A DNA stretch of 64,000 bases from Streptomyces sp. NBC_01591 (GTDB lineage Bacteria; Actinomycetota; Actinomycetes; Streptomycetales; Streptomycetaceae). The stretch lies in the NCBI RefSeq assembly GCF_035918155.1, contig NZ_CP109327.1:1364001-1428000 (forward strand), given 5' to 3'. Positions 7,986-15,963 of this stretch are shown piece by piece. A model generated the notes under the pieces. The model did not search any database, was not told the origin of the DNA, and saw only the letters and a program-made list of their open reading frames with translations. Position numbers and translations under genes: made by a program. How positions within the stretch are numbered: the first letter of the stretch is position 1; every line of letters begins with the position of its first letter.

Positions 7986-8228
7986 CGCCTTTGCATAGGT
8001 GGCCCAGAGCCTGTCAAAGATGGGGCGCACGATCTGCTGCTGCTCGGTGGTCAGGCTGACATCTTCCTCCACCAGCCGGTCGAGGAGCTCCTGCCAGACC
8101 AGTTCGGCATCGTCAAAGGGCATCTCCTCGTCGTACTTCCAGGTGTCGAAGGACAAATCGATTCCTTCGAACCAACCTTCTTCGCCCTCACCATCGGTCC
8201 ACGGGTACATCGGGAGTGTTGTCGTCAT
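7980..8228 (-). CDS. Small acidic hypothetical protein
   Basis: This 82-residue protein starts MTTTLPMYPWTDGEGEEGWFEG. About a quarter of its residues are Asp or Glu, with several tryptophans, and a predicted helical C-terminus (DRLVEEDVSLTTEQQQIVRPIFD). I do not recognise the family. Small, acidic, Trp-rich proteins beside RHS debris are often immunity proteins, but no intact toxin is present to test that here. Its stop overlaps the broken kinase fragment, so it marks the left edge of an insertion or deletion. Confidence 0.55.
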   Translation of the reverse strand: MTTTLPMYPWTDGEGEEGWFEGIDLSFDTWKYDEEMPFDDAELVWQELLDRLVEEDVSLTTEQQQIVRPIFDRLWATYAKAS

Positions 8229-8426
8229 GAGCGGAATGTACTTTGCCGCGCTGACAACACTGGTGATCACCAGCACCGCACGATCGCTGGCATCGACATG
8301 ATCTCGCAGCCCGGGACGCAGCCCGCGTTCTCCACCTTCCCGCACCGGCCATACCGCCGGAGGGCGTAGGACCCTCACACCCGACACAGCAGCCGCCTGA
8401 CCGAACCACTCAACCCAGCTGAATAG

Positions 8427-8546
8427 CTACGTCGAGATCGTCATGCGGCATGCGTAGTCGCGTAGGACGGCGAGGAAGCCGGCTTCTTCGACGTGTAGGT
8501 CAAGGACGATGGGAAGGGTGTTCGTCAGTCGCCGATCCTGATGCAT
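8427..8546 (-). pseudogene. 39-residue fragment resembling the start of TIGR02270-like HEAT proteins
   Basis: An ATG-started frame reads MHQDRRLTNTLPIVLDLHVE then EAGFLAVLRDYACR before a stop. The segment LPIVLDLHVEEAGFL resembles the N-terminus of the TIGR02270-type proteins found near secretion and toxin loci. It lies 21 bp after the beta-propeller gene on the same strand. It may be the stump of a truncated gene. The rest of the 8229-8567 gap shows nothing else. Confidence is low because of the length. Confidence 0.3.
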
Positions 8547-8567
8547 GGGCAGGCCGGGATCGCCGGG

Positions 8568-9494
8568 TCAGTCAATTCGCAGACTCCGCTTCCAGTTCGA
8601 ACCATCGAACTCCATTACATCCTTGGGCCCGATGGACCACATGATCCCGTCGGCCGCGCTCAGGTGATAACAGGTCTGCGGAACGTCGTCTCCGAAATCG
8701 ACGGGCTTGAGCTTGCCGTCCTCGAGTCGATAGACGAAATGGGTGGAAGACACGTACAGCTGTCCATCGAAAACCTCCATGCCCCAGAGGTCTTCTTTGG
8801 TGCTTTCATGCTCGATCACTTCCCATTGATCATCGCGTCCCCGAAGCAAGGTGCCGAGCTGGCCGCAGGCATAGGCAAAACCGTCCGACGCGCAGCGAAC
8901 TTTGTAGAGCGCCAGGTTGGTCGGACTGTTCTGCTGGGTGAAGAAGGAACCGTCATACTTCCAGATTTCACCTTCCCAACCGACCGTGTATATCTCCTGT
9001 TCGCTGAACCCATCGATGGACTCGAAGCTCGTGTCGGTGATCGGGGTGTCACCGACTTGGGCGCTCTGGTCAATGCATTTCCACTGATCTTCGCCATCGC
9101 GAACATAGGCCTGCCGGCAGGTTCCTACGGCATAGGCTCTACCTTTCGCGATACCACGTACTTCACGAAGAGGGCCGCGCTTCCTCGGATCCACTCCGCA
9201 GCTTGCGATGGATGCCTCTTCCTTTACAGCGCCGCCACCACTAGCTTGTACCGATCCATCGGTGCCCAGCACCAGGTAACGTTCGGTCGGCACATGGCAG
9301 ACCGTTCCGGAACAGGCAAGCCATTCCACTGTGCCGGCGCCCCAATTTCCACGATCCAGAGAGAACAGTAGCGAATCTGTGTAACCTTCGCTGACAGCGG
9401 CATCGTTCGCGATAATCAAATAGCTGAGATCTGAATAGCGAACGACTCCAGTACCAATGCTGAGTCCGCTGAACCGTGGATCTCGAGTGTCCAT
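8568..9494 (-). CDS. Beta-propeller-like protein of unknown function
   Basis: This 308-residue protein has no signal peptide and is built from repeated strand-turn units such as YTVGWEGEIWKYDG, YACGQLGTLLRGRDDQWEVIE and MWSIGPKDVMEFDG, which suggest a BNR/YCF48- or WD40-like propeller. The start has AGGAG 6 nt upstream. Base composition is noticeably richer in A and T than the neighbours, with codons rarely used in Streptomyces, so recent transfer is likely. It sits between RHS-type debris and the repeat-protein trio. An immunity or adaptor role is only a guess. Confidence 0.65.
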   Translation of the reverse strand: MDTRDPRFSGLSIGTGVVRYSDLSYLIIANDAAVSEGYTDSLLFSLDRGNWGAGTVEWLACSGTVCHVPTERYLVLGTDGSVQASGGGAVKEEASIASCGVDPRKRGPLREVRGIAKGRAYAVGTCRQAYVRDGEDQWKCIDQSAQVGDTPITDTSFESIDGFSEQEIYTVGWEGEIWKYDGSFFTQQNSPTNLALYKVRCASDGFAYACGQLGTLLRGRDDQWEVIEHESTKEDLWGMEVFDGQLYVSSTHFVYRLEDGKLKPVDFGDDVPQTCYHLSAADGIMWSIGPKDVMEFDGSNWKRSLRID

Positions 9495-9871
9495 TTTGGT
9501 CTCCTGATGTGAGTAAATTAACGGTCAGACTCGCTAAGGGCTGTCCCGTAAATGCCCTTCGCCGTCTGTGTCGACGAAACCTTGGATGCGTCGCGAGGCA
9601 GTTTGAGTGGCGGCAGGCGTCAGAGGCTCTTCCTTGCGGCTCCTGCGGCTTGACGTCAAGCTCACGCAGATTGTTCAGCAATCCCTGCGATCCAGCACTA
9701 CGGAGCGATTCAGCGGTGCCGCACTTCGGTCATCCAGCGCCCCGGCAGTCTGGCGACGCGACAGCGCAGCACAGAGCTGCCGGGAATTCCGGCCGTCATC
9801 TCATCGGCGTCTTCGACGTTGGCGGCGGCCACTGACAATCGGCCCCCCGGCCGACGCCCGGCCGCCCCCGG
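9495..9871. other. Intergenic stretch with A/T-rich left part, no supported gene
   Basis: The left part carries the promoter region of the beta-propeller gene and has the same A/T-rich character. At about 9539 there is a GGGCTGTCCCGTAA string, which resembles the ends of some Streptomyces insertion sequences, but no second end or transposase is visible. The right part holds no protein-like frame. Confidence 0.4.
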
Positions 9872-11026
9872 TCATGCACGGTCCAGCCATTCCTCCAGCG
9901 CGTCCGGGGTGTCGGGGAGCCCGTACTCCGAGGACAGGCGCATGCCCAACTGCCCCGACGTCCAGATCCGGTCACCGGTCAGCAGCGCCCGCAGCATCGC
10001 GTGCTGCCAGGGCGTCAGCGTGTCCGCGCTGCCGGGTTCGGCATCGCCGAGCGCGAGGACGACCAGATCCGCGGCCTCTGCCCATGGCACCCGGTCCTGG
10101 TTCTCGATACCGGCGATGGCCCGTCCGGCCGCGTCCAGTGCGGCGTCCCGGGAGGCGGCGGGCAGCCGGTGGAGCGTCGGGACGATCAGCTGTTCCGGGG
10201 AGTTGAAGCAGAAGCCGGTCCTGGGCTCCATCCCGTACTCCTCCGGATCGACACTGATCGCGCCCAGCTCCCCGACCAGCACGTCGATGGCCGCGGCCGG
10301 GACATCGGGGGTGGCGATCCTGCTCAGCGCCACCGCCGCCGCCCAGCGGTCGGGGTCGTCCACGTCGGCGAGCATCCGCTCCAGAAAGGCCGTGTCGGAC
10401 CGGTCCCCGCAGGCGCCCGCCAGCAGCCCGATGGCGATGAGCACCGTCGTGCGGTCACTTCTGGGCAGCGGGCTTCGGACGCTCAGCCGGCGCAGCGCGG
10501 GCAGGATGTCCGCCGCCCTGCCAGGGAACCAGGCCAGGAGATGGGCCGCCTCGCCCGCGACCCCCGGGTCCTGGTGGTCCAGCAGCGGCACGATGACCGG
10601 CACGCCCGCTGCCACGGCCGCATGGGTGGCGGCCTCGAGTTCCCTGTCCTGCTGCGGCCAGTCCGCGAATCCGGCCTCGTCGTAGCCGTCCGGCAGCAAC
10701 TCGACCTCATCCTCGCCGACGACCAGGTGACGCAGGTAGACCAGGACGCGGGCCGGGTGAGGGGTGGTCTCCTCGGCGAGCATGTGCAACAGGAACGGCA
10801 CGGCGTGGAGCGTGGCCTCGTAGACGCTTCCCTGGTGGTAGAGGTTGGACCACATACGGTCCCACGCCTGTGTCCGGCGTTCCCCGTCGCCGCGGACCAG
10901 AACGCGCAGCTGCTCCGGGACGTCGGTCGCCGGGCCGTAGGCGTGCCGGAGTTCGGCCCAGGGCACCTGGTCGAGTTCGTCGAGTGGGCGGGTGCCGGGC
11001 GACGGTACGGCGCGGTCGGGTCTCAC
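9872..11026 (-). CDS. HEAT-repeat-like protein
   Basis: This 384-residue protein is made of paired alpha-helices with periodic leucines and prolines (VPVIVPLLDHQDPGVAGEAAHLLAWFPGRAA; WAAAVALSRIATPDVPAAAIDVL), typical of HEAT/PBS-lyase-like scaffolds. The GTG start at 11026 overlaps the stop of the LRR gene (GTGA) and has GGGGAG 6 nt upstream, so the two are translationally coupled. No catalytic motif is seen. It is the last gene of a leftward repeat-scaffold series. The proteins may work together, but nothing in the sequence names their target. Confidence 0.8.
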   Translation of the reverse strand: MRPDRAVPSPGTRPLDELDQVPWAELRHAYGPATDVPEQLRVLVRGDGERRTQAWDRMWSNLYHQGSVYEATLHAVPFLLHMLAEETTPHPARVLVYLRHLVVGEDEVELLPDGYDEAGFADWPQQDRELEAATHAAVAAGVPVIVPLLDHQDPGVAGEAAHLLAWFPGRAADILPALRRLSVRSPLPRSDRTTVLIAIGLLAGACGDRSDTAFLERMLADVDDPDRWAAAVALSRIATPDVPAAAIDVLVGELGAISVDPEEYGMEPRTGFCFNSPEQLIVPTLHRLPAASRDAALDAAGRAIAGIENQDRVPWAEAADLVVLALGDAEPGSADTLTPWQHAMLRALLTGDRIWTSGQLGMRLSSEYGLPDTPDALEEWLDRA

Positions 11027-13374
11027 CGGGCGCTCCCCGGGGCCTCGGGTGCGGCGGTGCGCTGGTCCTGGCGCCACCGCTGGAACGCGGGCTGGGCGGC
11101 GAGGTCGCCGAAGTCGCCGAAGTCGCCGAAGGAGGGGTCACGGGTGAGGACCCGGTCGGCCACCCGGTAGGCGTCGTCGGTGCGGCCGAGGGCGAGCAGG
11201 ACGCGGACCTGGGTGTCGCGGACGAAGTCGTAATCCGGCCCGGCGGCGACGGTCAGCGCCTGCTCGACGGCGGCGAGCGCGCGCTCCGGCTCGCCGCCGT
11301 GCAGCAGATGCCAGGCCAGGGCATTGCCTGTGCGGCGTTTGACTTCTTCCTGGAAGGCACCCTCGTCGGTGAAGTGCCAGATCTGTCCGGGTATCAGGGA
11401 GAGCGCCTGCTCGGCGTACCGGATGAGTGTGGCGGTCAGCCGGGGCCGGTCGGCGTCCGGTGCGTTGTCGACGAGTTGACCGAGGGCGTCAACCAGGCCG
11501 TAGAGGGCATAGAGCTGGTCGTAGTCGGAGTGGCAGGCGCCGGGGACGCAGAGGGTGAGGGCCTCCTCGAAGTCGGCTGCGGCTTCCTGGTGGTCCTTCG
11601 CGAAGAGCTTGCCGCCGCCGGTCCTGACCAGGGCGTGCACGGACTGCCAGTTCGGGTCGTGGACGACCTCCTTGGTGCCGGTGTCCCGCAGGTCGAGCCG
11701 GGTCCGCGGAAACATCGCGCGCAGACGCTCCAGCGTGGGCCGGTCGAGCTTGGTGTACCGCAGGCCCGCGAACTCGAGCCGGCGCAGTCCGAAGAACGAC
11801 TCTGGAAGGGTGGTGAGTTCGTTGAACGACAGGTCGATGTGTCGCAGGTTCGACAGGTGGGTGAACGCGTCGTCGGGCAGCGCGCGGAAGGCGGTGCGCG
11901 CCTTCCGGCCGTCGAACGTTTCCTTGCCCCAGCGGTCGATCTCCAGGTGTTCGAGGGTGGTGATGCGCCAGATGCCGGAGAGCAGGTCGCGGCTGGGCGG
12001 GGGCTGGTTGGAGCCCGAGGCGCTGCCGCTCAGGCGCAGGACGCGCAGCCGGGGCAGCCGGGCCAGGTCGGGCAGCCGCGTCAGTCGGGCGGACAGGGAG
12101 TTGCGCAGGTTGAGTTCCTTCAGTTCGGTCAGGTTCAGCAGCTCGTCGGGGACGGAGGCCAGCCAGACGTACGACAGGTCGAGCGTCCTCAGTCCGGTCA
12201 GGCGGGTGACGATCGGGGGGAAGTCGACCCCGTCGCGGTAGTAGCGGCCCTGGTGCTGGCGGGACAGGTCCAGTTCGCGCAGCGTGTGCAGCCGGGCGAG
12301 CGTGTCGGGGAGCGGGCAGGTCAGCCGTGCGGCGCGCAGCACCTCCAGGCGGTCCAGGTCGCCGAGGGAGTCCGGCAGGGCTGTGAAGGCGTTGTCGGAG
12401 ATGTCCAGCAGCCGCAGGTTCCGCAGCCGGCCGATGGACTCGGGCAGCCCGGTCAGCTGTGTCCCGGCCAGGTGGAGTTCTTCGAGGGCGGCCAGCTCGC
12501 CGATGCGCGGGTCGATTGTCTTGAGCTCGGCGTTGCCCTCCAGGGAGAGGACCCGCAGGTTGGGGAAGGAGAGGAGCTGCTCGGGGAAGTGCCTCAACTT
12601 GCGTCCGGACAGGTCGAGTCCGGTCACCTCCTCCGCACGCACCAGCAGCGCGTCCAGCTCCTCCAGGGCGGCCAGATGGCTCGGCCGGACCCCGGCGCGC
12701 AGCACCTGCCGCCCCTCGCGCAAGGCCTCCTCGATCTTCCGCGCGTCAGCCGTGCCGTGGTCGTCGAGGAGTTCGGGCAGCAGGACGGTGCCCAGCTCCA
12801 CTTTGGTGAAGTCCACCGGGCAGTTGGTGTAGTGGGGGTCGGCGACGAGCAGTGCCTGCGGCTGCTCGGCGAAGGTCATGCCGAAGTACGACATGCTGAT
12901 GATGATCCGGGCGCGGGTCCGCCCGCACACCACGAGCCAACCGCCGTCGTCCCCGTACGAGCCGCAGATGCCGCCCGCCACCTCCAGGTCACCACGCACC
13001 ACCACGTTGGGGCAGCCGGACAACAGCACGTTGCGCGCCCGCAGAGCCCCGGTGACCAGGAAGAAGTTGCTGCCGAGGTCGTCCCACCAGGCCAGGTCAC
13101 CGTCGACGGTCAGATCACCGTCCACGACGGTGTTGTACGGCACCCAGTCGCTGTCGCCCTCCGGCTCCAGGTGACCCGCGACATGCAGACCGCCCTCGTA
13201 CAAGCGGATCTCCTGCTCGTCGGCGAAGTCCACGTACGGGTAGCCGACATCGGCGGAGACCCGGAACCGCTCCTCCGCCTCCTGGGCGCTGATGAGGCGG
13301 TACCCCACCGGTGAGTGCACCGTTGTGAGGGCGGGGGGTACTGACGGGCCGCTCTGGGTTTCGTCATCGGCCAT
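11023..13374 (-). CDS. Beta-helix/leucine-rich-repeat/TPR scaffold protein
   Basis: This 783-residue protein has three parts. Residues about 60-170 form a bactofilin-like right-handed beta-helix (DGDLTVDGDLAWWDD, VVVRGDLEVAGGICG). Residues about 250-560 hold roughly a dozen leucine-rich repeats (LRVLSLEGNAELKTIDPRIG, LRNLRLLDISDNAFTALPDS). The C-terminus has TPR-like helices ending with a triple GDF motif. No signal peptide or enzyme motif is seen, so it is probably a cytoplasmic scaffold. It is coupled to the HEAT gene. A dead paralogue lies at 19160-20387 on the other strand. Confidence 0.85.
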   Translation of the reverse strand: MADDETQSGPSVPPALTTVHSPVGYRLISAQEAEERFRVSADVGYPYVDFADEQEIRLYEGGLHVAGHLEPEGDSDWVPYNTVVDGDLTVDGDLAWWDDLGSNFFLVTGALRARNVLLSGCPNVVVRGDLEVAGGICGSYGDDGGWLVVCGRTRARIIISMSYFGMTFAEQPQALLVADPHYTNCPVDFTKVELGTVLLPELLDDHGTADARKIEEALREGRQVLRAGVRPSHLAALEELDALLVRAEEVTGLDLSGRKLRHFPEQLLSFPNLRVLSLEGNAELKTIDPRIGELAALEELHLAGTQLTGLPESIGRLRNLRLLDISDNAFTALPDSLGDLDRLEVLRAARLTCPLPDTLARLHTLRELDLSRQHQGRYYRDGVDFPPIVTRLTGLRTLDLSYVWLASVPDELLNLTELKELNLRNSLSARLTRLPDLARLPRLRVLRLSGSASGSNQPPPSRDLLSGIWRITTLEHLEIDRWGKETFDGRKARTAFRALPDDAFTHLSNLRHIDLSFNELTTLPESFFGLRRLEFAGLRYTKLDRPTLERLRAMFPRTRLDLRDTGTKEVVHDPNWQSVHALVRTGGGKLFAKDHQEAAADFEEALTLCVPGACHSDYDQLYALYGLVDALGQLVDNAPDADRPRLTATLIRYAEQALSLIPGQIWHFTDEGAFQEEVKRRTGNALAWHLLHGGEPERALAAVEQALTVAAGPDYDFVRDTQVRVLLALGRTDDAYRVADRVLTRDPSFGDFGDFGDLAAQPAFQRWRQDQRTAAPEAPGSAR

Positions 13375-13479
13375 CTGCGGTTGCTCCGTGGGGTGAAGTG
13401 CCCGGTAAGGCGGATTCGGTGGGGGAAGTGCGAGGCGCGGTCGGCTGGGGCGAGCCGCCAGGCCGACGGGTACATGCGC

Positions 13480-14994
13480 TCAGTGGGCCTCGGCTTGCGC
13501 GTCCGTGCGGAAGACCGGCAGACCCTCGCGGAGCCGGGCGAACAGCAGACCCCGGTCCATCATTTCCTCGTCCTCGTCCTCGTCCTCGTCAACGGCGAAC
13601 ACCTCGTCCACCAGCAGCTCGCGCAACTGCTCCTGGACGCTGTCGCCGTACCCCTGCTCGAAGTCGTCCAGGTCGAAGTGGAGCTCCGCTTCCACCGAGG
13701 CGATCGTCTCGTGCTCGTCCTCGATGACCAGGCGGGCGCGGATGGTGCCCGCCTGGAGCGTGTTGTCGTTGTAGTCGCCGTAGACGACATCGGCCTCGAT
13801 GTCTCCGTCGACGGACATCTCGCCGTTGGTGAACACCCCTCGGGCCGTCACCCCGCCGCGGATGGCCACCACCGAATCCGGGCCGCAGTCCGCCAGCACG
13901 CCTTCGACCGTCAGCGAGCCGGTGACCACGAAGGGGGCCACCACATCCAGGTCGCCCTTCACCACCAGGTCGCCGTGATGAAAGAACGGCGTGTCCACCC
14001 GCTGGTCGCCGACCAGGGTGCGCGTCGCGCCCGTCCGGCCGAGCGCCCTGGCGCACAACTCGGGAAGAAGCGGCAGATGGTCGGGGTCGCAGCCGTCGCC
14101 CAGTTCGGCGACGAAGTCCTGGTAGCTGTCGAAGTCCGGCTCCACCAGCGTGGTGAGCCAGCCGCTGTTGTCCGGGATCCCGGCGGCCTCACACACCTCG
14201 GACAGCTCGGTCCGCATCACCCCGGCCGCTTGCCGCAGCGCCTCCATGTCGATGGGCAGCGGCCCGCCCTCCACCACGGGATACCGCACATGCGCCGGGG
14301 CACCCGCAGCCTGAAGCAGGGACACGATCTCCGACCGTGCCTGCCGCTGCTCCATGCTGTACTCCGGCAGACGCAACGCGATCCCCAGCGGAGTCCGGCC
14401 GAGGCCGTTGACCGCGGCGTTGTCGGCGCCGCGCTCCAGGAGCAGCTTCACCAGCCCCGGTCGCGCCGAACGAACGGTCGCGTGCAGCGGAGTGTCTCCG
14501 CGATCGTTGACCGCGTCCGTCGGTGCGCCGTGGTCGAGCAGGAAGGCGTAGAGCGGCGCGGCCACGCATCTGTGGTGGGCGAACGACCTGCCGGTGGTGA
14601 AACCGCTCGGGCCGTCCAGCCGGGCGCCGTGCTCGACGAGCAGCGTCAGTATGTCCACCGAACGCCGCACCACGGCCGCCGGATCGGAGTCGCTGAACGC
14701 CACGGCCCACCCGGCGGGCGGGACACCGTTCTTGTCGACGGCGTGCACATCGGCGCCGCACTCCAGCAGCGCCCGTACGACCTCCGGGCACGGCAGCGGG
14801 CCGTCGCTGTTGTACGGGGCCTTCACCGCCCGGTGCAACGCGGTGGCGCCGTCCTCGTCGCGCGCCGAGACATCCGCCCCGTCCGCGATCAGGGAACGGA
14901 CCAGGGTGGCCTGCTCCAGGGCGTCGCCGCCATGGGCAGGGGTGACAGCAGCAAGAAGGGATTCACTCATCGATTCACTCACAGTGAGGACCAT
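13480..14994 (-). CDS. Ankyrin-repeat/beta-helix protein
   Basis: This 504-residue protein has N-terminal ankyrin repeats over about residues 10-240 (DEDGATALHRAVKAP, NDRGDTPLHATVRSARPGLVKLLL). Residues about 330-440 form a bactofilin-like beta-helix (HHGDLVVKGDLDVVAPFVVTG, GEMSVDGDIEADVVYGD), and an acidic DEDEDEDEE run lies near the C-terminus. The beta-helix block is the same type as in the adjacent LRR protein, so the two share a module joined to different repeat arrays. The ATG at 14994 has AGAGG 9 nt upstream; two inner starts are possible. It lies about 100 bp upstream of the LRR gene on the same strand. Confidence 0.82.
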   Translation of the reverse strand: MVLTVSESMSESLLAAVTPAHGGDALEQATLVRSLIADGADVSARDEDGATALHRAVKAPYNSDGPLPCPEVVRALLECGADVHAVDKNGVPPAGWAVAFSDSDPAAVVRRSVDILTLLVEHGARLDGPSGFTTGRSFAHHRCVAAPLYAFLLDHGAPTDAVNDRGDTPLHATVRSARPGLVKLLLERGADNAAVNGLGRTPLGIALRLPEYSMEQRQARSEIVSLLQAAGAPAHVRYPVVEGGPLPIDMEALRQAAGVMRTELSEVCEAAGIPDNSGWLTTLVEPDFDSYQDFVAELGDGCDPDHLPLLPELCARALGRTGATRTLVGDQRVDTPFFHHGDLVVKGDLDVVAPFVVTGSLTVEGVLADCGPDSVVAIRGGVTARGVFTNGEMSVDGDIEADVVYGDYNDNTLQAGTIRARLVIEDEHETIASVEAELHFDLDDFEQGYGDSVQEQLRELLVDEVFAVDEDEDEDEEMMDRGLLFARLREGLPVFRTDAQAEAH

Positions 14995-15246
14995 AGGACG
15001 TGCCTCTGACAGTGGGCCGGGCCTGCCGGCCTTCACCACGTGGGGCACATCAAAGTCGGCCGTAGGCCGCGATCAGGCCGGTTCCGCGAGTTTCCGTAGC
15101 CGATTGGGGAGTTCTACTGATGCCCTCGCCGGACGTAGTAAGGAAATCCCCACGTACTCGGCGCCCACGGGCCGAGGTCGGGACCGGGGAGGGCCCGGGG
15201 CCGGTCCGGGAAGGACGATCGGTCGGCACAGGGCGCCGCGTCCCGG

Positions 15247-15743
15247 TCATATCCCGTTGGGGAACGGATCCTCCTGCCGGGCGCGGTCGAGCATTCTGCG
15301 CAGGAACTCCACGAAGGGGATGCCGCCGTCCATCCGGTCCGGCTCCTCGTCGTGGTACCAGACGTGGACGCGGTCGTCACCCTCGTGCTGGAGCGAGAGC
15401 AGAACGAAGTTCGCGTACCCGTCATGGCCACTTCCACGTCGAGGTCGAGCACGTCCGGACGCTCACCGCTGCGGTAGAGGGCCGCCGCGCGCAGCCCGAG
15501 TGCGGCCATCGAAGGCGCCGCGTGCCGCGCCCCCTTCTCCACCTGCTGCCCCGCGTACTCCCAGCCGCTGAACGCGTCGTGACGGCTCTTGTCGCGCGCC
15601 TCGGCGAAACAGCGAGCCGCGTCGAACGGCGGCACCGCAGCCAGCCAGCACGGCCCCCGGTCGAGCCCCTCGGTCAGATGGTCCGGATTGACCCGCGCCC
15701 GGGTGGAATACACCTTGCCGCGCTGCTCCTCGGTCCACGTCAC
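15247..15743 (-). pseudogene. Frameshifted hypothetical gene, SUKH-like tail possible
   Basis: Two frames each look like protein. The first, from a GTG at 15743, reads VTWTEEQRGKVYSTRARVNP and continues to PDVLDLDVEVA near 15430. The second continues as GHDGYANFVLLSLQHEGDDR, then VHVWYHDEEPDRMDGG, and stops at 15247. They join if one frame change is allowed near 15430. The tail has the Asp/Tyr/Trp-rich look of SMI1/KNR4 (SUKH) proteins, but I cannot name the family firmly. It may be a real frameshift or a sequencing error. The 15048-15246 gap beside it holds nothing clear. Confidence 0.5.
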
Positions 15744-15963
15744 CGGCCACACGTTCCTCCCACAGCAATCCGCAGCAATCGAACTGGTTTCCCGCACCCG
15801 CACCGACAGTCTGGTCCGATGGCACTCCGACGTCCCGTCGCCCGTCCCCTGTCGAGCGAGGCTCAGTGAAACTACGCAACTCGACCCGCACTCCACGGCA
15901 CGGAGGCCCTCCGGGACGCTCGGCCGAGGAGCGTCCCGGTCCGCGTCCGGCCGACGGCACTGG

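Noticed and set aside
8541..9371. 276-codon plus-strand frame opposite the propeller gene
   Set aside because: The minus-strand gene has a strong ribosome-binding site and repeated motifs; the plus-strand frame lacks both.
9535..9555. GGGCTGTCCCGTAA string resembling an insertion-sequence end
   Set aside because: There is no opposite end, target duplication or transposase in the window.
10870..13314. 814-codon plus-strand frame opposite the LRR gene
   Set aside because: It is antisense to an evident LRR protein and rich in low-complexity Gly/Val/Gln.
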